A DNA stretch of 64,000 bases from an uncultured Eisenbergiella sp. (GCA_910585455.1 CAJUEL010000017.1:1-64000); one strand, 5' to 3'; positions 34,114-43,622 are shown, numbered from the stretch's first letter. Notes: generated by a model from the letters alone, not told the origin. Made by a program: numbers and translations.

Positions 34114-34989
34114 TCACATTTGTTCCTGTATCCGTCTGATCAGATACCGGCCGGTCTTTGCCATCAGCACGCTGCCATCCGGCATCAGCTCCTTCGGAAG
34201 CTTCATAAGGAAATTATCCGCTTCCAGAGTGAGATTTCCCTCGTAACCGATTTCCGCCAATGCACGGGTAATCGCTTCCCAGTTCAGGCTCTCCAGAAAC
34301 GGCATGGTATGACAATCCTGCAGATAATTCACATCGTGCACATGCAGTGCCTGCAGCCGCCTGCTTCCCATCGCCCGGATAAAGTCCTCCGGTTCCCTGC
34401 CAACCAGCGCGCAGTGACCCAGATCCAGACACCCCACAATCCAGGGACTGTCCAGCTCATCCAACAGCTGATTGAATTCCTCCGGACAGGAGCACGTGCT
34501 GTCCACAATGTATTTGCGCCGGTTATCGTACTGCCACATGTTTTCCGCACATACGCGGATGCCGTATTCCTCGCAATACGGAATCAGCTCCCGGTAAAAT
34601 TTCAGATTTTCTCTGTAAAGCTGCTCCCGGTTTCTGGCATACTCCAGATGCTGGCGCGGATGAACGACAATATCCCGCACCCCCATCAGAGCGGCGGCTT
34701 CCATCGCGCGCAGGATCCACTTTTTGATTTCGGAATCAAAGGGCTCCTCCCCTCTGGAGGACGGAAACGGCGCGTGCGCCTGGGCGAAGCCGATGCCGCA
34801 TTCGCTGCCGATCTCCTTTAATCGCAGGGCGTGCTCCTTATACGCATCGCTACACCAGATTCCCTGTCCCGTTTCCATGGCAAAAAATGACCAGTCAACC
34901 GCGTCAAATCCCGCCTTCGCCAGAATGCGGATGCCCTCCTCATCCCCATAGTTTTCCGCCATGATCTGTGTTTGTGTTACCAGTTTCAT
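34114..34989 (-). CDS. Sugar phosphate isomerase/epimerase-like TIM barrel
   Basis: 291 residues, xylose-isomerase-like TIM barrel family. Metal or substrate positions are visible as DIVVHPRQHLEYA, RVCAENMWQ (Glu), GCLDLGHCALVG (Asp-x-x-His), ALHVHDVNY (His-x-His-Asp) and GNLTLEADNF (Glu). Family members isomerise or epimerise keto sugars or inositols; the substrate is not deducible here. AAAGGGG precedes the ATG. Confidence 0.82.
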   Translation of the reverse strand: MKLVTQTQIMAENYGDEEGIRILAKAGFDAVDWSFFAMETGQGIWCSDAYKEHALRLKEIGSECGIGFAQAHAPFPSSRGEEPFDSEIKKWILRAMEAAALMGVRDIVVHPRQHLEYARNREQLYRENLKFYRELIPYCEEYGIRVCAENMWQYDNRRKYIVDSTCSCPEEFNQLLDELDSPWIVGCLDLGHCALVGREPEDFIRAMGSRRLQALHVHDVNYLQDCHTMPFLESLNWEAITRALAEIGYEGNLTLEADNFLMKLPKELMPDGSVLMAKTGRYLIRRIQEQM

Positions 34990-35069
34990 ACTGTATCCCC
35001 TTTCTTTTTACGTGCCCGCTATCGGCACGATTTCTCACAATCGGCAAACGCGCAGACCATTCCAGGCTG

Positions 35070-36749
35070 TTACTTGCCGATCAGCACCCTTTTTCCACAA
35101 AAAGCAAAACCATATTTACGAATGCGCTCCTTTGGTATCCCCTTTGCCACCAAAGCCGTCTCATAACGTTTCTCTTCAATCTGCGCGAGCGCTTCCCGCA
35201 CCGTATCGGAAAGCTCCTTTTCCGCCGCATCCTGTACCTTGAATTCCAGAATGATCGCAGGATCTTCCCGATGCTTCGGCTCCAGCATCACATCATATCT
35301 GCCAAAGCCGCTTTCCCGGTTCGAGGTGACCACATACCGGTCTGTCAGCTCCACCATCAGCCCCAGCACAAATCCGTGATAAAACCGCTCCGGTTCCGCA
35401 TCAGACGGTCGATTGCCCGTATCAAAATAGCCAAACATTTCCACCGTCACTTTATTCATGTAAGCGTTCATCGCCTTTAAATCGTCCAAAAACAACGCCC
35501 TCACAAAGTCGTTATAAGCATCATTCCCGGAAAACCAGCCCTGCACCATGCTCTCAAACGCAATCTGAACTTCCCTGTTCGTAAGCGCGAGGCTGTAATA
35601 TATATGCCCTGTCCTTTCCACGAACCGGGTCTCTTTCACTTTTAAATAACCACCTGCAAGCAACAGGCTCCAGACGGCATTTTTTTTGACCGGCAGCTGG
35701 TCATACACGATCTGTTCATCCACCTCCATCGTGACCGCTTCACCGCATAGAAGCGATTCAAAAATCCGCTTCACATTCGATGCTCCCTCCCTGATCAGCT
35801 TTTCCACCAGATGATTGGAACTGGTATTCGCCCAATAGGGCGCCGCCTTTTTTTTGTTTAAATAGCAGACGACGGACCATGGATTATAAATATCTGTCCT
35901 TTTTCCGAAAGAAAAGCCATCATACCAAAGCCTCACCTCTTCCTTTCTGTCAGAAAGCCCGTATTCCTCCAGCGCAGCAAACACTTCCCGCTCCGTAAAG
36001 CCAAAGGTTGTTTCATATTTTTCCGACGTTGTCGTAATGACCTCCATGTTATTCAAATCAGAAAAAATGGATTCCTTGCTGACTCTGGTAATCCCCGTCA
36101 TGACAGCCCTGTCCAGGTACGGATTGGTTTTAAAGGTGGAATTAAACAGGCTTCTGGTAAAATCGGCAAGCTCCTTCCAATATCCGTTTACATAAGCCTC
36201 CTGCAGGGGTGTATCATACTCATCCAGAAGAATGAGCACCTTTTTCCCATAGTAACGGCTCAAATAGCCGGAAAGCATTTTCAGGGACAGAGATGCCATA
36301 TACCCTTCCATATCTGCAGATATCTTCAAAAAATCATCTTTCTCACTTTCATTGAGCACTTCGCTTTTACGCAAAAAATCAAACTTATAATATAGCATCT
36401 GAATGAGCTTACAGATTTTTTTCCGCGCTTCCGCAAATGTGGTCTCCTTCACATCGGCGAAGCTTAAGAAAATGACCGGGCGGGTTCCCTGCAATTCTCT
36501 GAACTTCTTTTCCTTCCAGACTGCAAGGCCTTCAAACAGTTCTTTCCGCCCCGCATACTCAACAGAAAAGAATTTTTCCAGCATGCTCATCGTGAGCGTT
36601 TTCCCGAACCGTCTCGGACGGGCAATCAATGTAACGCTGTCCCCACTCTCCCACCAGTCCCGGATAAAACCCGTTTTATCAATATAAAAATATCCCTCTT
36701 TCCGGACTGTTTCAAAATCCTGCTGTCCGATCGCTACCCTTCCCGCCAT
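35070..36749 (-). CDS. AAA-ATPase-like / PD-(D/E)XK family protein, copy 2
   Basis: 559 residues from the MAGRVAIGQQDFETVRKEGY start, where GTGGGGG precedes the ATG. The AAA-ATPase-like domain has FYIDKTGFIRDWWESGD, the P-loop IARPRRFGKTLTMSMLEKFF, and ILLDEYDTPLQEAYVNGYW (Walker B). The C-terminal nuclease-like domain has FGRYDVMLEPKHREDPAIIL then EFKVQDA (D...E-x-K). It is the same family as 19926-21500 but only distantly similar outside the motifs, so not a recent duplication. Function unestablished. Confidence 0.84.
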   Translation of the reverse strand: MAGRVAIGQQDFETVRKEGYFYIDKTGFIRDWWESGDSVTLIARPRRFGKTLTMSMLEKFFSVEYAGRKELFEGLAVWKEKKFRELQGTRPVIFLSFADVKETTFAEARKKICKLIQMLYYKFDFLRKSEVLNESEKDDFLKISADMEGYMASLSLKMLSGYLSRYYGKKVLILLDEYDTPLQEAYVNGYWKELADFTRSLFNSTFKTNPYLDRAVMTGITRVSKESIFSDLNNMEVITTTSEKYETTFGFTEREVFAALEEYGLSDRKEEVRLWYDGFSFGKRTDIYNPWSVVCYLNKKKAAPYWANTSSNHLVEKLIREGASNVKRIFESLLCGEAVTMEVDEQIVYDQLPVKKNAVWSLLLAGGYLKVKETRFVERTGHIYYSLALTNREVQIAFESMVQGWFSGNDAYNDFVRALFLDDLKAMNAYMNKVTVEMFGYFDTGNRPSDAEPERFYHGFVLGLMVELTDRYVVTSNRESGFGRYDVMLEPKHREDPAIILEFKVQDAAEKELSDTVREALAQIEEKRYETALVAKGIPKERIRKYGFAFCGKRVLIGK

Positions 36750-36787
36750 GCATGGTTCCCCCACTTTCCCTGCCGTCCCCGATACTT

Positions 36788-37558
36788 TTATACCGGTTTG
36801 GCAAATTCCACCGTTTCTATCAGCGAAAGCCCGCATTTACGCACGAGCGCCTCTGCCGCCTCATACACCTGCGGACGTGAAAAAGCGTCCGGCTCATGGG
36901 CGTCGATCCCGAAAATCACCTGGCAGCCTTCCTCCCCGGCGATTTTCCAGAAGCGCTCATTCGGATAATGCCTGCCCTCATAGAGACCTAAGAAATTGAT
37001 TTCCAGCGGCATATTGCAGGCCTTCGCACGCTGACAGAGCTTTCTCATTTCCGCTTCATATACGTTCATGTCGCCCGTAAAGCGGATCAGATCGGGATGG
37101 GCAAAATACGTGAAATATCCGCTTTCCATCGCCTCCCCCGTCTGGTCGCAGTATCTTTTTAAAACCTGCGGGTCTTTCGTCTCCGCGCCGCTCCACACCT
37201 CGCCGATCTCATTTCCCATGCAGTGCTGCGCCAGCAAAAAATATTCGACAGAATATGTCGCGGCGAGCCTTTGCAGCTTTTCAAAATAGGCAGGATAATA
37301 TTCCACCTCCAGGCCGAGATGGATTTCAATGTCCTTTTGATATTTCTCCTTCAGCGAAAGAACCGTGTTGGCATAATCCTCCAGCTGGTCCACCCGCATC
37401 CGCATGCCGGAGGAATACCCCTCCGGGAAGGGATAAGGCGTATGATCCGAAAATCCCAGGATTTTCAGTCCGTTTTTGATGGCACGCTCCACATATTCCT
37501 TTTCCGTGCCGGAGGCGTGCATGCACCTCCAGGTATGTGTGTGATAATTTGCTTTCAT
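36788..37558 (-). CDS. hisK: PHP-domain histidinol-phosphatase-like protein
   Basis: 256 residues. The PHP metal motif is YHTHTWRCMHASGTEKEYVE; GFSDHTPYPFP, HLGLEVEYYP and AHPDLIRF are further metal blocks; the final FGIDAHEPDAF closes the site. This is the HisK type that dephosphorylates L-histidinol phosphate, though PHP phosphatases of other specificity look similar. No other his genes are adjacent. ATG at 37558 has GGGGG upstream, and a perfect 9-bp hairpin (37575-37595) lies just before it. Confidence 0.75.
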   Translation of the reverse strand: MKANYHTHTWRCMHASGTEKEYVERAIKNGLKILGFSDHTPYPFPEGYSSGMRMRVDQLEDYANTVLSLKEKYQKDIEIHLGLEVEYYPAYFEKLQRLAATYSVEYFLLAQHCMGNEIGEVWSGAETKDPQVLKRYCDQTGEAMESGYFTYFAHPDLIRFTGDMNVYEAEMRKLCQRAKACNMPLEINFLGLYEGRHYPNERFWKIAGEEGCQVIFGIDAHEPDAFSRPQVYEAAEALVRKCGLSLIETVEFAKPV

Positions 37559-37574
37559 TTCTATCCCCCTGCAC

Positions 37575-37595
37575 CTCACAGGCAAAGCCTGTGAG
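37575..37595 (-). promoter_or_regulatory. Hairpin directly before the ribosome site of the PHP gene
   Basis: CTCACAGGC/GCCTGTGAG, a perfect 9-bp stem with a 3-nt loop, in the short gap after the RsmH-like gene. It is followed on the minus strand by GTGCAGGGGGAT and the ATG; no U-tract. Confidence 0.5.
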
Positions 37596-37600
37596 CCTCG

Positions 37601-38641
37601 TTAAGCTTTCACCGCCCAGCGCAGCTTCGTGGAATGCGCGCGGCTGTTTGCGGCGCATTCTGCTGCGGACGGACGGATCACGTCTCTGGCAACCTCTTCA
37701 TAAATTCCTTCCCTGCAAAAACGCTGAAACGCTTTCTTCACAATCCTGTCCTCTCCGGAATGAAAGGTCAGGATCGCCGCCCTGCCGCCGGATAAAAGCG
37801 CGCCGGGCAGCTTATCCATAAACGCTTCCAGCACCTCATATTCCTGATTGACATCAATCCGCAGCGCCTGAAAGGTCCTCTGGCATGACTTCTTCACCGC
37901 TTCCTTTCTTTCCTTTTCCGGTAAAAAAGCGAGCGTTTCCGCAATAATATCCTTCAACTGTCCTGTGGTCTCGATCTTTTTCCCTTTGCGCAGAGCAGAA
38001 ATGATCCTTCCCGCAATTTCCTCCGCATAGGGCTCGTCGGCGTTTTCCACGAGCATGCCCGCAAGCTCATAACGGTCCACCTCCTGCAGGCGCTGCGCCG
38101 CGGACTGGCCCTTAAGCGGATTGAGGCGCAGATCCAGCGGTCCGTCCACCTTAAAGGAAAATCCCCGCTCCGGATTGTCAATCTGCATGGAGGACAAGCC
38201 GAGGTCCGCGAGCACGAAATCAAATTTTCCCACCTCGGCTGTAAGCCGGTCCACATCCGCAAAATTCATGAGCCGGACCGTCAGAATATCCTCCCCGAAT
38301 CCCTGCCTGCCCAACCTCTCCTTTGTTTTCACAGATTCAATGGGGTCGGCATCCAACGCATACAGATGTCCCTGTCCGTGCAGGCATTGCAGCATCCTCC
38401 CCGCATGTCCGCCATATCCCAGGGTTGCATCCAGCCCCTGCTGTCCTGGTCTGATCTGCAAAAAGTCCAGGATCTCCTCCACCATGATGGGAATGTGCAT
38501 GCCTGCGGGCGTACTCCCCTTTGCGATGACCTTCGCCACCGTATCCGCATACTTTTCCGGATTCAGCTCTTTATACTTTTCCGAAAATTTCTTCGGATGC
38601 GTCCCGGCATACCGGACCCGTCTTTTGTGCTGCTGTTCCAT
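37601..38641 (-). CDS. RsmH-like rRNA (cytosine-N4) methyltransferase paralogue
   Basis: 346 residues. The SAM site is LDATLGYGGHAGRMLQCL; the RsmH signature follows: FVLADLGLSSMQIDNPERGF then SFKVDGPLDLRLNP; AILTFHSGEDRIVKK (canonical FHSLED has Leu where Gly is here); and the C-terminal NSRAHSTKLRWAVKA. An extra basic N-terminal arm of about 45 residues (KRRVRYAGTHPKKFSEKYKE) is not in standard RsmH. It is not in a dcw cell-division cluster, so it is probably a second, divergent copy; the target base may or may not be C1402 of 16S rRNA. Confidence 0.82.
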   Translation of the reverse strand: MEQQHKRRVRYAGTHPKKFSEKYKELNPEKYADTVAKVIAKGSTPAGMHIPIMVEEILDFLQIRPGQQGLDATLGYGGHAGRMLQCLHGQGHLYALDADPIESVKTKERLGRQGFGEDILTVRLMNFADVDRLTAEVGKFDFVLADLGLSSMQIDNPERGFSFKVDGPLDLRLNPLKGQSAAQRLQEVDRYELAGMLVENADEPYAEEIAGRIISALRKGKKIETTGQLKDIIAETLAFLPEKERKEAVKKSCQRTFQALRIDVNQEYEVLEAFMDKLPGALLSGGRAAILTFHSGEDRIVKKAFQRFCREGIYEEVARDVIRPSAAECAANSRAHSTKLRWAVKA

Positions 38642-38669
38642 CGTTTCCTCTGCTCCTGTCGGGCTTACC

Positions 38670-38718
38670 CGCTACAAAACAAACTCCCGGCACAATCCTG
38701 ATAAAGGTCTGTGCCGGG
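38670..38718 (-). terminator. Terminator after telA
   Basis: CCCGGCACA (38686-38694) pairs with TGTGCCGGG (38710-38718). On the minus strand it is followed by AGTTTGTTTTG. It lies between telA and the RsmH-like gene. Confidence 0.6.
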
Positions 38719-38728
38719 GTACTTTGGG

Positions 38729-39907
38729 TTACTGGGCCGCGCCTGTCCGCCTGCTCACCTCCAGCAGCTTGCTGCGCATCGCGTCCTCGATCTGCACGAG
38801 CTCCGCTTCCGCTTCCCTGCGCTTGTTGCGCCCTTCCTCCTGAATGTGCATCACCTCGTCCAGCGTGGCGATCAGCGTTTCATTCGTCTGCTTTAAGGTT
38901 TCGATATCCACAATGCCGCGTTCCGACTCCTTCGCGGTTTCCACGGTCGCCAGCTTTAACGCCTCCGCATTTTTGCGCAGCAGCTCGTTGGTCATATCGG
39001 TCACCTTCCGCTGCGCCTCCGCCGCCTTCGCGGAATGATCCACGCCGATCGCCAGCACCATCTGGCTTTTCCATAACGGAATCGTGTTCACCAGCGTGGA
39101 CTGGATCTTTTCGGACATCACCGTATCGTTATTCTGAATCAGCCGGATCTGCGGCGCCATCTGCATGGCCACCGTCCGGGACAGCTCCAGATCATAAACC
39201 TTTTTCTCAAAGCGGTTGCAAAGCTCCGCCAGATCCCTCGCCTTCTGGGAATCCTCCGGCAGTCCGCTCGCCTGTGCCTGTGCCAAAAGGTCCGGCAGCT
39301 CCTTCGTCCGCACCTCATCCAGCTTCTTCTTGCCGGCAAGAATATACATGGACAGCTCTTTATAGTAGTTTAAATTGAGCTGATACATCTGGTCCAACAT
39401 CGCCGCATCCTTTAACAGCTGAATCTGATGCCCCTCCAGCACCTTGCAGATGCGGTTCACATTCACCTCTGCCTTGGCGTATTTTGCCTTCATGTTCTCC
39501 AGCCTGTTCGCATTTTTCTTGAAAAATCCAAGAAATCCCTTTTCCTCTTCCTCCTCGTCAAAGCTCTTTAGCTCCGTCACCACCGAAGCGAGATCATTGC
39601 CGATTTCCCCCAGATCCTTGGAGCGTACATTGCCCAGTGCGACCTCAGAAAAATCCGCAATCTTTTTCTGAGAGCTGGCTCCATACTGGAGCACCAGCTG
39701 GGAATTGGTGATGTCAATCTGCTTGACAAACTCGTCCACCTGCTTTTGCTCCGCAGGTGTCAGAATTTCCCGCAGCTTGATCGCCTCCTCGGCTGCTGCC
39801 AGCGGCGCCGCCTCCGGCGTCTGTACCACTTCCTGTTTTTCCTCCCCAAAGGGCTCCAGCGTCAGTGTCGGCGCTTCATTCAATAAAATTTCCAGATCCT
39901 GTTCCAT
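38729..39907 (-). CDS. TelA/KlaA-family toxic-anion resistance protein
   Basis: 392 residues, almost entirely helical. TelA hallmarks: FVKQIDITNSQLVLQYGASSQ near the N-terminus, the Lys-rich GFLGFFKKNANRLENMKAKY, and IPLWKSQMVLAIGVDHSAKA followed by a long coiled coil. Family linked to tellurite, colicin and cell-envelope stress resistance; the biochemical role is not settled. It follows the XpaC-like gene directly (TAA then ATG, with AAGGAGGGGG inside the upstream gene), so the two are coupled. Confidence 0.88.
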   Translation of the reverse strand: MEQDLEILLNEAPTLTLEPFGEEKQEVVQTPEAAPLAAAEEAIKLREILTPAEQKQVDEFVKQIDITNSQLVLQYGASSQKKIADFSEVALGNVRSKDLGEIGNDLASVVTELKSFDEEEEEKGFLGFFKKNANRLENMKAKYAKAEVNVNRICKVLEGHQIQLLKDAAMLDQMYQLNLNYYKELSMYILAGKKKLDEVRTKELPDLLAQAQASGLPEDSQKARDLAELCNRFEKKVYDLELSRTVAMQMAPQIRLIQNNDTVMSEKIQSTLVNTIPLWKSQMVLAIGVDHSAKAAEAQRKVTDMTNELLRKNAEALKLATVETAKESERGIVDIETLKQTNETLIATLDEVMHIQEEGRNKRREAEAELVQIEDAMRSKLLEVSRRTGAAQ

Positions 39908-41341
39908 TTATGCTTCCCCCTCCTTAGATGTATTCGTGAAAAATTCGCTCTTCATATAGCCGTCCTGGGCCAATACGGTCTTTAAAACCTTCGCATCCGC
40001 CGCCGCTTCAAAGGCAGCGTCCTGATACATATCATCCAGCAGCTTTTCGAAAGCCTGGTTGATCGTGTCCATCGTCTTTTCGATCTCCGCCTTGGCGGTC
40101 CGGATGTTCTCGCCCTGCACGCCCGCCTTGTCAAAATCCGCGTAGGATTCCACCAGCTTTACCGTGGTGGGCAGATAGTAATCCATAAATTTACGCATCT
40201 GGGGACATTTCTCCGGATGCTCCTTTAATACCATGAAAATGCGCTGCAGCAGATAATCCAGCTGGTACAGCTTATTGGAGATCACTTCGCCGGGAATCTC
40301 GATATTCAGCTGCCGGAGCCGCTCCATATAATTGCGCCCTTCCTGCTCAATCTGCTGCTCCGCGGTCATATCCATCCCTTCCGGAATCTCTGTTTCCGCT
40401 TCTTCCTCTGCCGCCTCTTTGGCCTGCGCACACTTCTCCTGCTCTGCCCGGGCATTCCCATACTGCTGCCAGCTTTCATCGCTGAGCATCAGCACCGTCT
40501 CCTTCGCGTCCAGATGCCCCTCCGGGAAAATGCCCGCGCGCAGCATTTTGCGCACGTCCTTTCTCACCTTCCGCAGGCTCTGCCCGGTCCGCGCCGCCAG
40601 ATCCTCCAGCTCCAGATACATCTTTTCCTTCCCTATCCGCAGATACCGCTCCGCACGCTTCAAGCGCGCCTGCAATCCACAGCCTCTTTTCAGCATGATG
40701 CCAAAGCCGCCCGTCAGGAGCGCGAATATCGTGGTCATCCAGGCCAGGCCCGTATCCGGAACCGCCAGCCAGGTGATCAAAAACAGGAAGGTGAATAAAC
40801 TGCCCAAACCGATGCCAATGCCGCCGAACACCGTAAACAATACGCCCGCGACCTTTCCATTCTTATGAAAATACCGGGCAGGCACCAATACCTGCCTGTC
40901 CCGGGAAATCACTGTCGTTCCCTGCCCCCGGTATACTGTCATGCGGTTTGTGCCGTCATTTGCTCCCCGCTGCTCCCGGTTCCCCGCCCGCAGGCTCTCT
41001 TTATATTCCTCCGCCTCCTGCGTCCGTCGTGCCGCCCGGTCGCTGGCATACATCGTCCGGCGCGGTCCGTACGTGTGCTTGCTGCGGTATCGGGACGCAT
41101 AATCCGCCTCCTGCGCGCCATCCTCCCGGGGTATTTTGTCTCTGCCCGTGTTGCGGTCTCCCAGGGGTCTGTTGATCCTCTCGTGCGCCTGATTCACCTG
41201 CCGGCGCACCTCTTCCATCGCACCGCCCACCGTATCATTTACAACCGCGTTAATCTGTCCGAAGTCCCCGGTTTCCATCGCATCCTGTATCGCGCTGCGA
41301 ATCCGCTCCCCGATTTCAGAAAATTCCTGCTTCTCACTCAT
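39908..41341 (-). CDS. XpaC-like 5-bromo-4-chloroindolyl phosphate hydrolysis family protein
   Basis: 477 residues. The N-terminal region (about 150 residues) is hydrophilic, helical and low complexity (MSEKQEFSEIGERIRSAIQD). Two TM segments lie at about 170-225 (GVLFTVFGGIGIGLGSLFTF, TWLAVPDTGLAWMTTIFALL). The C-terminal XpaC domain has YLPTTVKLVESYADFDKAGV. XpaC and TelA are usually adjacent. ATG at 41341 chosen over one at 41371, which has no ribosome site. Confidence 0.82.
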   Translation of the reverse strand: MSEKQEFSEIGERIRSAIQDAMETGDFGQINAVVNDTVGGAMEEVRRQVNQAHERINRPLGDRNTGRDKIPREDGAQEADYASRYRSKHTYGPRRTMYASDRAARRTQEAEEYKESLRAGNREQRGANDGTNRMTVYRGQGTTVISRDRQVLVPARYFHKNGKVAGVLFTVFGGIGIGLGSLFTFLFLITWLAVPDTGLAWMTTIFALLTGGFGIMLKRGCGLQARLKRAERYLRIGKEKMYLELEDLAARTGQSLRKVRKDVRKMLRAGIFPEGHLDAKETVLMLSDESWQQYGNARAEQEKCAQAKEAAEEEAETEIPEGMDMTAEQQIEQEGRNYMERLRQLNIEIPGEVISNKLYQLDYLLQRIFMVLKEHPEKCPQMRKFMDYYLPTTVKLVESYADFDKAGVQGENIRTAKAEIEKTMDTINQAFEKLLDDMYQDAAFEAAADAKVLKTVLAQDGYMKSEFFTNTSKEGEA

Positions 41342-41423
41342 CGCCCAGCCTCTATATGTACCTTTCTCCATGAAATCATACTGCCAAAGAATATATGACC
41401 GTTTGGTCTGTTAAACTTCTATT

Positions 41424-41452
41424 AGAATATCACAAATCCGGTTCCTTGTAAA
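41424..41452 (-). promoter_or_regulatory. Promoter for xpaC-telA
   Basis: Minus strand -35 TTTACA (41447-41452), 17-bp spacer, -10 TATTCT (41424-41429). Confidence 0.55.
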
Positions 41453-41601
41453 ACCCCACCGGAACAATTTAAGGAATCTTTTAGAAAAAAAATGCTTTTT
41501 CCCGCAGTGAAAGGAAGGGCGGGAGAGACAGGCGGGCAACGGGCGGCGGGAGACTGGGCGGGCGGAGGACATGGGCTGTTTCCTCCCCCGCGAAAAGCAA
41601 C

Positions 41602-41638
41602 AAAAAAACGGCGCCGCATGTCCATTGCATGCGACGCC
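41602..41638 (-). terminator. Intrinsic terminator after GH127
   Basis: GGCGTCGCATG pairs with CATGCGGCGCC (11 bp, one G-U) on the minus strand, followed by seven T residues (41602-41608). Confidence 0.85.
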
Positions 41639-41651
41639 CATTGTACATAAC

Positions 41652-43622
41652 TCATTGATATCTGCGGTACAGCTTTCCTTCCCATTGCGTCATGTCGGCG
41701 TCCGGTTCCGTACCTCTGCTTTGATGGGCGGCATAGCTTCCTGCCTCGTCGGCCTGCTCCCGTATGCCCGTCTTTCCATCCTGTCGCAGCCATACGTTCA
41801 TCTTTCCTTTTTCCCTGTTGCACCACAGAAAATATGGCACTGCGGTAAAGGCGGTACCGTCCTTGCATTTCCCCTGGAGCACGCATGTCCCGCCCAGAAT
41901 ATTTCTTTCGGCAGGCTCCAGAGCATCCCCTCCAAGCAGAATATCAACCCCGCCCGGATTATCCGTCTCCTCCAGACAGTACAGGAGCGGACCGCGCATC
42001 AGTGCTACCTTGCCTGCGTCGGCATCCACGTAAGGATGGGCTTCGATCTTCATGGCAGGAAGCTCCATTGTAACCGTCAATTCATCCCCGTCCCCAAAAA
42101 TTCCGTCTATGACAACATACCCTTTCTCTGTCCCTTCTTCATACCGCTTTCCCCGCCAGGTCACCGAAAAAGCGCCGGACCATGCAGGCTTGCGGATTGC
42201 CAGAGCAAATGCCGTTTCGCTTTCCATGTGCAGCACAATGCGGTTGGTTCCCGCATAAGGGATCCCGCAATCCTTTTGTTCTATCCGGAGCTTTGTGCCG
42301 TTCACGGTCAGATCTGCGCTGCTGCCAATATGCAGATTCACGGCAACCCTTCCGTTTCCCACCGCATAAATATAATCCTGCAGACAGCCCATCAGCTTTA
42401 AAAACATGGGCGGACAGCAGGGGCATCCATGCCAGCTCCACCGTTCGATGCTCCCGTTGCTGATCAGGGGGTTTTCATAAAAATAATGCACGCCATCCGC
42501 CGAAAGTCCGGGCAGCACATTGTTATAAAGGGCGCATTCAAAGGCATCCATATACCGGCTTTCCCCGAAAGCGCGGTACATTTCGCCCGCCCAGAATGCC
42601 AGTGCCACGCCGGCACAGGTTTCCAGATAAGCGTCATTGGGAAGCTCATACTGATAACCAAAGCGTTCCTCATTGTGCACAGCACCGATGCCGCCGCTGA
42701 TATGGAGCTTGGTCTGCTCCACATTGTCCCAGATGCGTCTTGCCGCCTCCAGATACTCTGTCTCCTTTGTTTCGATGCCGACTGCTGTAAGCCCTGTGTA
42801 CATCAGCGCCGCCCGCACCGCATGTCCCACCGCTTCGGACTGCTCCGTTACAGGGCAGTGATCCTGGGCGTATTCTCCCATATAGTGAGGAAAAGAAGCG
42901 CGGTCCTTATGCACGCCTCTGTGGTCCATCCAGAACCTCGCCAGAGAAAGGTACTTCTCCGGTTCTATCTTCAAACCATATTCTTTGGCAAGCCTTTCCC
43001 GCAGGGGCTCCTCACACAGCAGCCGGTACAGCTTTACCATGGCCTCCTCCGCAAGGGAATGGGCGGGCACGATGTTTTTGCGCGGCGCCGGACCGATTGC
43101 GCTGCACATGCAGTCCGCCGCCCGGATTGCGCATTTTAACAGCCTGGTTTTGCCCGTCGCCTTATAATAGTGGATACCGGCCTCCGCCAGACAGCCCATA
43201 TTGTACAGCTCGTGCTGCCAGATCAGGCTGCCGCCGTTTTCCCCCCACCGCTTTTTCGGACACATCAGCGTCGTGTAAGTAGAAAGATAGCCGTCCGGGT
43301 CCGCATTCTGCGCCTGCTCGATCTTCTCCGTGTAAAATTCGATTCGGGCGTCCAGCTTTTCATCATAGGAGACAGCGATGATATCGCTGATTCCCCGGAT
43401 CACCTCACAGATCAGCCCGTCATACCAGGGCGGTCCGATATGCTCCCCGCACTTTCCCTGCGCGACCCATTCATAATTTTTCATGATGCCCGCTTCATGG
43501 TCGTGCTCAAATTTATTCAGGATATCCCACACGGTGACATGATGAATCCGATCCAGCTGTTCCTTCCAGAACCCTTCCGTGATCCGCACCTGCTTATGCT
43601 CAGGCCTGTTCATGGTATCCAT
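41652..43622 (-). CDS. GH127 beta-L-arabinofuranosidase-like glycoside hydrolase
   Basis: 656 residues, (alpha/alpha)6 barrel plus beta domains. KQVRITEGFWKEQLDRIHHV opens the family domain; the Zn/catalytic Cys cluster is WSWHGCPCCPPMFLKLMG; the acidic partner is near YLETCAGVALAFWAGEMYR. GH127 removes beta-1,2-linked arabinofuranose from plant glycoproteins and short arabino-oligosaccharides. No signal peptide suggests cytoplasmic action. Start MDTMNR has AAGGGGG upstream, after leader copy C; the longer frame runs into that leader. Confidence 0.87.
   Translation of the reverse strand: MDTMNRPEHKQVRITEGFWKEQLDRIHHVTVWDILNKFEHDHEAGIMKNYEWVAQGKCGEHIGPPWYDGLICEVIRGISDIIAVSYDEKLDARIEFYTEKIEQAQNADPDGYLSTYTTLMCPKKRWGENGGSLIWQHELYNMGCLAEAGIHYYKATGKTRLLKCAIRAADCMCSAIGPAPRKNIVPAHSLAEEAMVKLYRLLCEEPLRERLAKEYGLKIEPEKYLSLARFWMDHRGVHKDRASFPHYMGEYAQDHCPVTEQSEAVGHAVRAALMYTGLTAVGIETKETEYLEAARRIWDNVEQTKLHISGGIGAVHNEERFGYQYELPNDAYLETCAGVALAFWAGEMYRAFGESRYMDAFECALYNNVLPGLSADGVHYFYENPLISNGSIERWSWHGCPCCPPMFLKLMGCLQDYIYAVGNGRVAVNLHIGSSADLTVNGTKLRIEQKDCGIPYAGTNRIVLHMESETAFALAIRKPAWSGAFSVTWRGKRYEEGTEKGYVVIDGIFGDGDELTVTMELPAMKIEAHPYVDADAGKVALMRGPLLYCLEETDNPGGVDILLGGDALEPAERNILGGTCVLQGKCKDGTAFTAVPYFLWCNREKGKMNVWLRQDGKTGIREQADEAGSYAAHQSRGTEPDADMTQWEGKLYRRYQ

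Larger units (their letters stand above)
41342..41651. other. 310-bp gap: XpaC promoter and GH127 terminator
   Basis: Contents: the xpaC-telA promoter (41424-41452), a purine/G-rich stretch on the plus strand (about 41515-41570) with GGGCGGG runs, and the GH127 terminator (41602-41638). Short open frames here show no protein-like composition. Confidence 0.6.

Noticed and set aside
41411..41886. Short minus-strand frames in and beyond the xpaC-GH127 gap
   Set aside because: Low-complexity, Arg/Gly/Cys-rich translations crossing a strong terminator and overlapping GH127 in another frame.
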